Source: Marivita geojedonensis
GTDB lineage: Bacteria > Pseudomonadota > Alphaproteobacteria > Rhodobacterales > Rhodobacteraceae
Assembly (NCBI RefSeq): GCF_002115805.1
Contig: NZ_JFKC01000005.1
Coordinates: forward strand, 120,577 to 184,576
DNA: 64,000 nt
Direction of reading: 5' to 3'
In this document: positions 42,337-49,995 of the stretch, in pieces
Position numbering within the stretch: the stretch's first letter is position 1
Layout: every line of letters begins with the position of its first letter
Made by a program: the position numbers and the translations under genes
Notes under the pieces: model-generated
Told to the model about the DNA's origin: nothing
The model's database searches: none
Seen by the model: the letters and a program-made list of their open reading frames with translations, nothing else

Positions 42337-45300
42337 TCAAAGCTCCTCGACGTCGAGCACCCCGCCAAGAGACTTGATTGCACCCTTGATTTCAGGCGTC
42401 ACGGGAAACTCCTGCGACAGCGCCACATCGACCTCACCGGGCAGCCCGGGCGCGTTGAGGCAGCAGATGCGGATCGGCCCCTTGCCCGCCTTCGGAAGCT
42501 GATCCGCCGCGCGGGTCAGGACCGAGGCAACATGGGGGACGACCTCCACCTCATCGACAAAGATGCGCAGCCCCATGCTCACGGCATCGGCGACGGCAAT
42601 ATCCACAGGTGCAACCGAACGGCCCAACAGTTTCAGCTGGTCAGATTCCATCGTCGCCTCGGCAGTGACCATGACCTTGGAGCCAGTTTCGAGATGATCG
42701 CGCGCGGCTTCGAGCGTGTCCGAGAACAGCGTAACCTCATACGCCCCGGTCGGATCGCTGAGCTGGGCAAAGGCAAAACGATTGCCGCGTGCCGATTTCC
42801 GTTCCTGCCGCCCGGCCACAACGCCCGCCATCTTGACAACGCAGGGTCCGTTCTGCGCCTTGGCCAGCACATCGTCGAGCGTCATCGCGCCCTTGCGCTT
42901 GAGCGCGGTCATGTAATCATCAAGGGGATGGCCGGAGAGGTAGAAACCCACGGCCTTGAACTCTTCCGACAGACGTTCGGCGGGCAGCCAGTCCGTCACC
43001 GGCGACAGCCGCGGTTCGGGCAGGTCATCGCCCGCTTCGCCAAAGAGCGACACCTGCGCTGACGCGCGCTGATCGTGGATGGCCGCGGAATAGGCCACCA
43101 GCGCATCAAGGCTTTCGAACACGCGCCGCCGGTTGGGATCAAGCCGATCGAACGCACCGGACCGCGCCAGCATTTCCAAGGGGCGCTTGCCCACTCGTTT
43201 CAGATCGACCCGGCGGGCCACGTCGAAAAGGTTAACAAATGGTTTCTCCCCGCGCGCCTCGGTGATCAGCTTCATCGCGTCCACACCGACGTTCTTGAGC
43301 GCGCCCAGCGCATAGACCAGCGCCCCGTCCTGAACGTCGAACATCGCCTGAGAACGGTTCACGCAGGGCGGCACCCACGGCAGGCCAAGGCCCTTCTTCA
43401 CCTCTTCGAAATAGGTGGCCAGCTTGTCGGTCAGGTGAATATCGCAGTTCATCACCCCGGCCATGAATTCGACCGGGTGGTTCGCCTTGAGCCATGCCGT
43501 CTGGTAGCTCACCACCGCATAGGCAGCGGCGTGGGATTTGTTGAAGCCGTAGTTGGCGAACTTTTCCAAAAGGTCGAACACCTCCGAGGCTTTCTTCGCC
43601 TCGACGCCGTTCTCCGCCGCGCCCTTTTCGAATTTGGGGCGCTCCGCGTCCATCGCCTCCTTGATCTTCTTACCCATCGCGCGACGCAAAAGGTCCGCGC
43701 CGCCAAGGCTGTAGCCCGCCATGACCTGCGCGATCTGCATCACCTGTTCCTGGTAAACGATGATGCCCTGCGTCTCCTCAAGGATATGATCGATCAGCGG
43801 ATGCACCGATTCCCGTTCGCGCAGACCGTTCTTGACCTCGCAATAGGTCGGGATGTTTTCCATCGGGCCGGGACGGTAGAGCGCCACAAGCGCCACGATG
43901 TCCTCGATACAGGTGGGCTTCATGCGCTTGAGCGCGTCCATCATGCCCGAGCTTTCCACCTGGAACACCGCGACGGTCTTGGCCGCAGCGTAGAGCTTGT
44001 AGCTTTCTTCATCATCGAGCGGGATGTGCCCGATGTCGTTCTCGGCCCCCGGTGCGGGTTCGTAAAGCTGACGCCCGTCTGCCGCCATGTGCAGCGGTCG
44101 GCCGGCCTTGGCGATCATGTCCAGCGCGTACTGGATCACGGTCAGCGTCTTGAGGCCGAGGAAGTCGAACTTCACCAGACCCGCCTGTTCGACCCATTTC
44201 ATGTTGAACTGCGTTGCGGGCATCTCGGAGCGCGGATCCTGATAAAGCGGCACCAGCTCGTCCAAAGGCCGGTCCCCGATCACCACACCGGCGGCGTGGG
44301 TGGAGGCGTTGCGCAGCAATCCTTCAACCTGCTGGCCGTAAGTGAGCAAACGGTCCACCACCTCTTCCTCGCGCGAGGCTTCGCGCAGGCGCGGTTCGTC
44401 CTTGAGCGCCTTTTCAATGCTGACGGGCTTGACCCCTTCGACCGGGATCATCTTCGACAAACGGTCCACCTGCCCGTAAGGCATCTGCAACACACGCCCC
44501 ACATCGCGCACCGCAGCCTTGGACAGAAGCGCACCAAAGGTGATGATCTGGCCCACCCTGTCCTTGCCGTACTTGTCCTGAACGTAGCGGATCACCTCTT
44601 CGCGGCGGTCCATGCAGAAGTCGATGTCGAAGTCGGGCATCGACACACGTTCCGGGTTCAGGAAGCGTTCGAACAGAAGCTGATAGCGCAGCGGATCAAG
44701 GTCGGTGATGGTCAGCGCATAGGCCACCAGAGAGCCCGCACCAGACCCCCGCCCCGGACCCACCGGGATATCGTGATCCTTGGCCCATTTGATGAAGTCG
44801 GCCACGATCAGGAAGTAGCCGGGAAAGCCCATGCCTTCGATGATGCCCAGCTCGAATTCGAGCCGTTTCTCGTATTCCTCGACGGGCGCGGCGTGCGGGA
44901 TCACCGCAAGCCGCTCTTTCAAACCCTCGCGCGCCTGTCGCTTGAGTTCCTCGACCTCGTCATCCGCGAATTTCGGAAGGATCGGATCGCGGCGATAGGC
45001 CATGAAGGCGCAACGCCTGGCAATTTCCACCGTGTTTTCAATCGCTTCCGGCAGGTCGGCAAAGAGCGTCACCATCTCCTGCGGCGACTTGAAATAGTGC
45101 TGCGGCGTCAGGCGGCGGCGCGGTTCCTGCTGATCGACATAAGCGCCCTCGGCGATACAGATCAGCGCGTCATGCGCCTCGTACATGTCGGATTTCGGGA
45201 AATAGACATCGTTGGTCGCAACCAGCGGCAGCCCCATCGCATAGGCTATTTCCACAAAGCCGCGCTCGGTCAGACGCTCGCTTTCAGGCAGGCCGTTTTC

Positions 45301-45837
45301 GCCCGGATGACGCTGCAATTCGACATAGAGCCGGTCACCGAAGATCTCGGCCAGACGGTGCATCACCGCCTCTGCCGCGCCCCGATTGCCCTGTTGCAGG
45401 ATGCGCCCCACCGCGCCCTCCGGCCCGCCGGACAGGCAGATCACATCTTCGCTGTGCTGCGCCAGCTCGTCCAAAGTGACATGCGGCAGTTCCCCATCCC
45501 TCCGCAGGTAGAGGCAGGAATTGAGCTTCATCAGATGCTCGTACCCGGTTTCGGTCTGCGCCAGCAGAACCACCGGCGCAGGCGGTTTGGCACGTTCGCC
45601 CGGCGCGGGTTCGGCCACCCGCAGATCTACCTGACAGCCAATGATCGGCTGGATGCCCGCACCCGATGCGGACACCGAAAATTCCAGCGCCGCAAAGAGG
45701 TTGTTGGTGTCGGTCAGCGCAACCGCAGGCATACCCTTGGTCATGCACAGATCGGGCAGCTTCTTGAGCCGCACCGCCCCTTCCAGAAGCGAATATTCGG
45801 AATGGACGCGCAGGTGAATGAATCGGGGATCAGCCAT
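42337..45837 (-). CDS. dnaE: DNA polymerase III subunit alpha
   Basis: 1166 residues from the ATG ending at 45837 (MADPRFIHLRVHSEYSLLEG), the start of the PHP domain. Other landmarks are GPGRGSGAGSLVAYALTITDLDPL, PDFDIDFCMDRREEVIRYV with the catalytic acids, THAAGVVIGDRPL, MMDALKRMKPTCIEDIVALVALYRPGPM, YQEQVMQIAQVMAGYSLG, FNKSHAAAYAVVSYQTAWLKANHP and a C-terminal OB fold (VVKMAGVVAGRQERKSARGN). It is the replicative polymerase subunit. A 928-codon open frame on the other strand is only its shadow. Confidence 0.97.
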   Translation of the reverse strand: MADPRFIHLRVHSEYSLLEGAVRLKKLPDLCMTKGMPAVALTDTNNLFAALEFSVSASGAGIQPIIGCQVDLRVAEPAPGERAKPPAPVVLLAQTETGYEHLMKLNSCLYLRRDGELPHVTLDELAQHSEDVICLSGGPEGAVGRILQQGNRGAAEAVMHRLAEIFGDRLYVELQRHPGENGLPESERLTERGFVEIAYAMGLPLVATNDVYFPKSDMYEAHDALICIAEGAYVDQQEPRRRLTPQHYFKSPQEMVTLFADLPEAIENTVEIARRCAFMAYRRDPILPKFADDEVEELKRQAREGLKERLAVIPHAAPVEEYEKRLEFELGIIEGMGFPGYFLIVADFIKWAKDHDIPVGPGRGSGAGSLVAYALTITDLDPLRYQLLFERFLNPERVSMPDFDIDFCMDRREEVIRYVQDKYGKDRVGQIITFGALLSKAAVRDVGRVLQMPYGQVDRLSKMIPVEGVKPVSIEKALKDEPRLREASREEEVVDRLLTYGQQVEGLLRNASTHAAGVVIGDRPLDELVPLYQDPRSEMPATQFNMKWVEQAGLVKFDFLGLKTLTVIQYALDMIAKAGRPLHMAADGRQLYEPAPGAENDIGHIPLDDEESYKLYAAAKTVAVFQVESSGMMDALKRMKPTCIEDIVALVALYRPGPMENIPTYCEVKNGLRERESVHPLIDHILEETQGIIVYQEQVMQIAQVMAGYSLGGADLLRRAMGKKIKEAMDAERPKFEKGAAENGVEAKKASEVFDLLEKFANYGFNKSHAAAYAVVSYQTAWLKANHPVEFMAGVMNCDIHLTDKLATYFEEVKKGLGLPWVPPCVNRSQAMFDVQDGALVYALGALKNVGVDAMKLITEARGEKPFVNLFDVARRVDLKRVGKRPLEMLARSGAFDRLDPNRRRVFESLDALVAYSAAIHDQRASAQVSLFGEAGDDLPEPRLSPVTDWLPAERLSEEFKAVGFYLSGHPLDDYMTALKRKGAMTLDDVLAKAQNGPCVVKMAGVVAGRQERKSARGNRFAFAQLSDPTGAYEVTLFSDTLEAARDHLETGSKVMVTAEATMESDQLKLLGRSVAPVDIAVADAVSMGLRIFVDEVEVVPHVASVLTRAADQLPKAGKGPIRICCLNAPGLPGEVDVALSQEFPVTPEIKGAIKSLGGVLDVEEL

Positions 45838-45967
45838 GTACCCACGATATGCAGCCCGTGATCCGGTGAAAAGCCCAACCTGTGGGTGTCCGGCAAATTG
45901 CGCTTTACAATCCTGATTGAAATAGTCAGATATCGCCGCATAATACCTGACAAAAGGAATCGGAATA

Positions 45968-46279
45968 ATGATCCGGACAGTGACACCCCTCCTCACAACT
46001 CTTGCCCTGACCAGCGCCGCACTGGCTTCCGGCCCCGGCGAAACGCACCATGACGGCACCGTCTATCTGGCAAACGGCCTGACCTACGAGATCTTTGAAA
46101 CCGCCATCGAGCATGTCGACCTTGAAGGCTGCCCGGCCGAGTTCGACGCCGACGCCAATTTCTGCCGTATGACGCTGGCCGCCGATCTCGCGCATGTGTT
46201 CGTGTTCGCCTACGCGGGCAACCAGCCGCTGCTTGCGGTCAAGTCCTACGAATTGGGCGACGGGTTCCTGCCGTTCTGA
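45968..46279 (+). CDS. small secreted protein of unknown function
   Basis: 103 residues with a signal peptide (MIRTVTPLLTTLALTSAALA). The mature part of about 83 residues has two Cys (CPAEFDADANFC) likely joined, and hydrophobic beta-like strands (AHVFVFAYAGNQPLLAVKSYEL). No family known to me. AAAGGAAT is well placed before ATG 45968. It is divergent from dnaE. Confidence 0.75.
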   Translation: MIRTVTPLLTTLALTSAALASGPGETHHDGTVYLANGLTYEIFETAIEHVDLEGCPAEFDADANFCRMTLAADLAHVFVFAYAGNQPLLAVKSYELGDGFLPF

Positions 46280-46346
46280 TCCAAAGCGCGCGCACCCTAT
46301 GCGCTTGGGCGGTTTTCTCCTAAGCTGACGGCGAAGGAGACCCCCC

Positions 46347-46451
46347 ATGACAGCGACCCCTGCGAGTCTGTGCGACGCTTGCGCAAATGGCGTGCCCGCA
46401 TGTTGCAACACCCTCCGCAACCTTCAGGCGGAGCCTCTGTCCGGGACATGA
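46347..46451 (+). CDS. 34-residue Cys-rich microprotein candidate
   Basis: ATG 46347 follows AAGGAGA at 46334-46340 with ideal six-base spacing, a better site than that of the next gene. The product has four Cys in twelve residues (CDACANGVPACC, Cys9/12/19/20), suited to metal binding. It ends with TGA overlapping the ATG of the membrane-protein gene (ATGA at 46448), so it is translationally coupled. It may be a metal-sensing leader peptide or a small partner protein. It is too short for gene finders. Confidence 0.5.
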   Translation: MTATPASLCDACANGVPACCNTLRNLQAEPLSGT

Positions 46452-47110
46452 CCACAGCCCCGCCCACCGACACGCGGTTCTTCGTCGGGCTGGCCCTGCG
46501 CCTGATCGGCTTGATCATCCTGCTGCTGGCGGCGGTCTATTTCGCCGCGCAGGTGAAAGAGGCCATCGGCTTTGCCGTGAGGCCCGACAACGAAGAGATG
46601 GTGCGCAAGCTGATCCTGCTTGGCCTCATCGCCTATATCCTGCTCACGGCCCTGCCCTTTGTTCCGGGGGCCGAGATCGGGATGACCCTGCCCACCGTAT
46701 TCGGCGCGCAGATGGCGCCGCTGATCTATCTCGCCACGATCCTGAGCCTGCTCTTGGCCTATTCGGTCGGGCGCGTGGTGTCGCTGGAGAAAACCGCAGG
46801 ATTTCTGCGCCGGGTCGGGCTGGTGAAACTGCCCTCCTTTCTGGAAACCCTGTGCCAGGCCCCGAAAGAAGACCGGCCAAAGGTGCTGATCGAGTCGACC
46901 GGCCATCCGGCGCTGCGGCGTCTGGCGCTTTATCGCTATGTGGCGCTGGCCCTGCTGATCAACACGCCGGGCAATTCGGTGATCGGCGGTGGTGGCGGCC
47001 TGTCCTTTGCTGCCGGGCTGAGCGACGTGTTCACGCTGCCGAAGTTCCTCCTGACGATTTTCATAGCGGTGCTTCCCGTGCCACTCGCTGTGTTCCTGTT
47101 TGGCGTTTGA
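46448..47110 (+). CDS. polytopic membrane protein, possibly VTT/DedA-like
   Basis: 220 residues from ATG 46448, coupled to the Cys-rich ORF. Five hydrophobic segments are seen (about 10-35, 55-72, 87-107, 160-190 and 197-218). The sequence ALPFVPGAEIGMTLPTVFG, with small residues in a likely re-entrant loop, resembles the SNARE-associated/VTT domain, and NTPGNSVIGGGGGLSFAAGLS could be the second re-entrant half. VTT proteins move lipids across membranes. The assignment is tentative. An alternative start at 46370 would overlap the small ORF in another frame. Confidence 0.6.
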   Translation: MTTAPPTDTRFFVGLALRLIGLIILLLAAVYFAAQVKEAIGFAVRPDNEEMVRKLILLGLIAYILLTALPFVPGAEIGMTLPTVFGAQMAPLIYLATILSLLLAYSVGRVVSLEKTAGFLRRVGLVKLPSFLETLCQAPKEDRPKVLIESTGHPALRRLALYRYVALALLINTPGNSVIGGGGGLSFAAGLSDVFTLPKFLLTIFIAVLPVPLAVFLFGV

Positions 47111-47113
47111 AAA

Positions 47114-47135
47114 AACTTAGCCATATGGATAAGTT
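47114..47135. promoter_or_regulatory. operator copy 1 of the ArsR-SRPBCC operon
   Basis: A 22-bp palindrome, AACTTAGCCATATGGATAAG followed by TT, with 10 of 11 base pairs symmetric, 38 bases before the ArsR start. It shares 17 of 22 bases with copy 2. Confidence 0.65.
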
Positions 47136-47162
47136 TCCGTTGCACGAATTCCCGGACACTGT

Positions 47163-47184
47163 AACTTAGCCACATGGCTAACCA
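47163..47184. promoter_or_regulatory. operator copy 2, overlapping the ArsR start codon
   Basis: AACTTAGCCACATGGCTAAC and onward repeats copy 1 with centre-to-centre distance 49 bases. Its symmetric heart TTAGCCAcATGGCTAA contains the ATG of the regulator gene (47174-47176). Binding here would block transcription start or elongation directly. Confidence 0.6.
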
Positions 47185-47503
47185 ACTCGATTCCGTTTTC
47201 TCCGCAATGGCCGACCCGACCCGTCGGGCGGTGATCGAGCGTCTGCTCGACGGCCCCGCCAGCGTGACCGACCTGCACGGCCCACATGACATGGCGCTTC
47301 CGTCTTTCCTCAAACATCTGGGCAAGCTGGAAAAAGCCGGTCTGGTGCGCTCCGAAAAAACCGGGCGCACCCGAATTCTGCACATCGAAGCCGCCCCTAT
47401 GGCTGCTGCCGAAGACTGGCTCGCCCAACAGCGCAGGCTGTGGGAAGGTCGCCTCGACCGGTTGCAGGCGCTGGCCGAAGCTCTTGAAAGGCCCAGGACA
47501 TGA
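47174..47503 (+). CDS. ArsR-family (ArsR/SmtB) transcriptional regulator, SRPBCC-associated type
   Basis: 109 residues: VFSAMADPTRRAVIERLLDG at the start, then VTDLHGPHDMALPSFLKHLGKLEKAGLVRSEKTGR as the winged helix-turn-helix, and a C-terminal WLAQQRRLWEGRLDRLQAL helix. There are no Cys, so it is not a metal or redox sensor of the classical kind. This subgroup is usually linked to AHSA1-type SRPBCC genes, as here. It is presumably autorepressed at two palindromes, one overlapping its start codon. No obvious ribosome site is present upstream. Confidence 0.9.
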   Translation: MANQLDSVFSAMADPTRRAVIERLLDGPASVTDLHGPHDMALPSFLKHLGKLEKAGLVRSEKTGRTRILHIEAAPMAAAEDWLAQQRRLWEGRLDRLQALAEALERPRT

Positions 47504-47961
47504 CTGCCCCCATCGCCACCTTCCGCCTGACCCGCACCATCGCCGCCCCGCAGGACCGCCTCTGGCACCTGCTGACCGACGCCAAATCACGCGAGATCTG
47601 GGGCGCGCCCTCGGATGACGCCGTGCTGGTTCTGGAAACCACCGACCTGCGCGAAGGCGGCCACGAACGCCACCGCTGCGGCCCCGCGGACAATCCCGAA
47701 TTCACCGTCGACACCCATTGGTATCACATAGACACCCCCACACGCGCCTGTTTCACTGAAACGATCACCGCAGGCGGGCAGCGGTTCGGCGTGTCTCTTG
47801 TGACCTATGTCCTCGCCCCGGACGGCCCGTCGACCAACCTCACCGTCGATGTCGCCGTCGCGTCCATGACCGGCGAAGACATGCAGGACGATTTCCAATC
47901 CGGCTGGACCAGCGGCCTCGACCGTCTGGACCGCCTCATCCGCTCAGGAGAACTGGCATGA
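47500..47961 (+). CDS. SRPBCC (AHSA1-like) family protein 1
   Basis: 153 residues starting with ATGA overlap of the regulator stop. It begins with the SRPBCC opening FRLTRTIAAPQDRLWHLLTDAKSREIWGAP and has DLREGGHERHRCG and TRACFTETITAGGQRFGVSLVTYVL. The C-terminal helix FQSGWTSGLDRLDRLIRS closes the hydrophobic cavity. Such proteins bind lipophilic ligands or act as activators; the ligand is unknown. It is co-encoded with a second member. Confidence 0.88.
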   Translation: MTAPIATFRLTRTIAAPQDRLWHLLTDAKSREIWGAPSDDAVLVLETTDLREGGHERHRCGPADNPEFTVDTHWYHIDTPTRACFTETITAGGQRFGVSLVTYVLAPDGPSTNLTVDVAVASMTGEDMQDDFQSGWTSGLDRLDRLIRSGELA

Positions 47962-48425
47962 GCTTCAACCCCGACACCGACCTTCAGATCGAACGGCTGA
48001 TGAAAGCCAGCCCGGAAACCATCTGGCGCTGTTGGGAAGAACCCGAGCTTTTCAAGCAGTGGTTCACACCGCGCCCGGTCGAAGTGACCGAAGTGGAGAA
48101 CGACCTGCGCGCGGGCGGACGTGCCTTCAACGTGATGAAATTGCCGGACGGCACCCTGATCGAAAACGACGGCTGTTTCCTGCTGGCTGACCGGCACTCG
48201 CGGCTGGTCTATAGCGACGGAGTCCTGCCCGGTTTCCGCCCCTCACCGACCCCCGCCTTCATGACAGCGGATGTCCGTCTGATCCCGCAGGACGGCGGCA
48301 CGCTCTATCACGCGCATGTCATGCATTCCGATTCGGCCAAGCGCGCGGAACACGAAAAAATGGGCTTTTTCGATGGCTGGGGCACCGCGTTCGAACAATT
48401 GGCCGCCCTCGTTGAATGCCTGTGA
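47958..48425 (+). CDS. SRPBCC (AHSA1-like) family protein 2
   Basis: 155 residues, overlapping the previous gene by ATGA. It shows LMKASPETIWRCWEEPELFKQWFTPRPVEVTEVENDLRAGG, MKLPDGTLIENDGCFLLAD and the C-terminal HEKMGFFDGWGTAFEQLAALVE, typical of AHSA1/CalC-like proteins. The pair may form a heterodimer or recognise related ligands. The stop codon lies in the loop of a perfect hairpin. Confidence 0.9.
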   Translation: MSFNPDTDLQIERLMKASPETIWRCWEEPELFKQWFTPRPVEVTEVENDLRAGGRAFNVMKLPDGTLIENDGCFLLADRHSRLVYSDGVLPGFRPSPTPAFMTADVRLIPQDGGTLYHAHVMHSDSAKRAEHEKMGFFDGWGTAFEQLAALVECL

Positions 48426-48439
48426 AACAGGCATTCAAC
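48411..48439 (+). terminator. perfect hairpin with the SRPBCC-2 stop codon in its loop
   Basis: GTTGAATGCCTG (48411-48422) and CAGGCATTCAAC (48428-48439) pair completely. The 5-base loop TGAAA contains the TGA stop of the gene. No T-run follows. It probably ends the ArsR-SRPBCC transcript or protects its 3' end. Confidence 0.6.
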
Positions 48440-48594
48440 CCGCGTTGACCACCAAACAGGCACAAAATCACTTGCCAAACCGCGCCCCGCTTGCCTAGCC
48501 TGACCCGACAACAGGGATACCCCCGCGTGTTTTCTACGCCGCATCGAGGGCGCGCATATAACGGGGCATATTGGTAAGGCGGCAGGTTTTTCAC

Positions 48595-49995
48595 ATGGAT
48601 ATCACCTTTCTTCTGAACGGAGAGAGCGTGGAGCTGCGAGACGTGTCCCCCACGGCAACGCTGCTCGATTGGCTGCGCGAAGAGCGCGGCCTCACTGGCA
48701 CCAAGGAAGGCTGTAACGAAGGCGATTGCGGGGCCTGCACGGTGATGGTCACCGATGGGCGCGGCGCACGGGCGCTGAACGCCTGCATCCTCTTCCTTCC
48801 GCAGCTGGACGGCTGCGCGGTGCGCACAGTCGAAGGCATCAGCGCCCCTGACGGCACCCTGCACCCGGTGCAGCAGGCGATGATCGACCACCACGGATCG
48901 CAATGCGGCTTCTGCACGCCCGGTTTCATCGTTTCGATGGCGGTGGCCCACTTGAACGGTGACCGAAACCACGACGACGCACTGGCGGGCAACCTCTGCC
49001 GCTGCACCGGCTACGCCCCGATCATCCGCGCGGCCGAGGCTGCCAGCGAACAGCCGGCACCCGACTGGCTCAAAGAGACCCCTCCCGCTTCTTTGGGCTC
49101 AAAAATACCTTCGGGGGGTCTGGGGGGCAGACAGCCCCCCAGCCTCAACGCCCCGGAAACGCTGGACGATCTCGCCACCGCCTGCGCCGCCCGTCCCGAT
49201 GCAACGCTGGTTGCAGGAGCGACGGATGTGGGTCTCTGGGTCACAAAATCCCTGCGCGATCTGGACGACGTCATCTTCCTCAACCGCTGCACCGAACTTC
49301 AGCAGATCGAGGAAACCGACGACCGCCTGCGCATCGGCGCGGGTGTAACGATGGACCGGGTACTGGCAGCGGTGCGCGACCTGCACCCATCATATGCCGA
49401 AATGATCCGCCGCTATGGCTCGACACAGGTGCGCGCTGCCGCGACCATCGGTGGAAATATCGCCAACGGCTCGCCCATCGGGGACAATCCTCCCGCACTG
49501 ATCGCACTGGGGGCCATCCTGCACCTGCGGGCGGGGGACCATTGCCGCAACATGCCGCTTGAGGATTTCTTCATCGACTACGGCAAACAGGACCGCGCCA
49601 AAGGCGAATTCGTGGAGGCCGTCACGATCCCGCGCCACGCGCCGGGGCTGAAGGTCTACAAGCTGTCGAAACGCTTCGATCAGGACATCTCGGCCGTCTG
49701 CGGCGCGTTCAACATCACCGTGTCGGGCGGCACGGTCACAGAGGCCCGCATCGCCTTCGGCGGCATGGCAGGCACCCCGAAACGCGCCAAAGCGGTCGAA
49801 GCCGCCCTGACCGGCAAGCCGTGGTCCGAGGCCAGCATCCGCGCCGCGATGGGACAGATGGCCAAGGATTACATGCCCCTGTCGGACATGCGCGCCTCGG
49901 CCGATTACCGTCTGCAGGCAGCGGAGAACATGCTCCTGCGCTATTGGCACGAGGATCAGGGCATTGCCTCGAACGTGCTGGAGGTGTCGGCATGA
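48595..49995 (+). CDS. xdhA: xanthine dehydrogenase small subunit (2Fe-2S and FAD)
   Basis: 466 residues from ATG 48595. The first 2Fe-2S cluster uses Cys40, 45 and 48 ([14 protein letters not shown]) plus probably Cys64; the second Cys104, 107, 135 and 137 ([20 protein letters not shown]). The FAD domain starts near 187 with [15 protein letters not shown], and has [27 protein letters not shown]. Residues about 162-186, between these parts, are encoded by a copy of the intergenic hairpin repeat, with Ser/Gly/Pro/Gln instead of a normal linker. With XdhB it oxidises hypoxanthine and xanthine. Confidence 0.95.
   Translation: MDITFLLNGESVELRDVSPTATLLDWLREERGLTGTKEGCNEGDCGACTVMVTDGRGARALNACILFLPQLDGCAVRTVEGISAPDGTLHPVQQAMIDHHGSQCGFCTPGFIVSMAVAHLNGDRNHDDALAGNLCRCTGYAPIIRAAEAASEQPAPDWLKETPPASLGSKIPSGGLGGRQPPSLNAPETLDDLATACAARPDATLVAGATDVGLWVTKSLRDLDDVIFLNRCTELQQIEETDDRLRIGAGVTMDRVLAAVRDLHPSYAEMIRRYGSTQVRAAATIGGNIANGSPIGDNPPALIALGAILHLRAGDHCRNMPLEDFFIDYGKQDRAKGEFVEAVTIPRHAPGLKVYKLSKRFDQDISAVCGAFNITVSGGTVTEARIAFGGMAGTPKRAKAVEAALTGKPWSEASIRAAMGQMAKDYMPLSDMRASADYRLQAAENMLLRYWHEDQGIASNVLEVSA
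49087..49142 (+). repeat. hairpin-repeat copy in frame inside xdhA
   Basis: GCTTCTTTGGGCTCAAAAAT continues with ACCTTCGGGGGG, then CTGGGGGGC-AGACA-GCCCCCCAG (49120-49142). It parallels the intergenic copy at 29432-29478 base for base with few changes. The reading frame of xdhA passes through it. Confidence 0.75.

Noticed and set aside
43075..45861. 928-codon open frame on the + strand opposite dnaE
   Set aside because: It is the antisense shadow of dnaE in GC-rich DNA: rich in Arg and His, no family motif, and dnaE is unmistakable.
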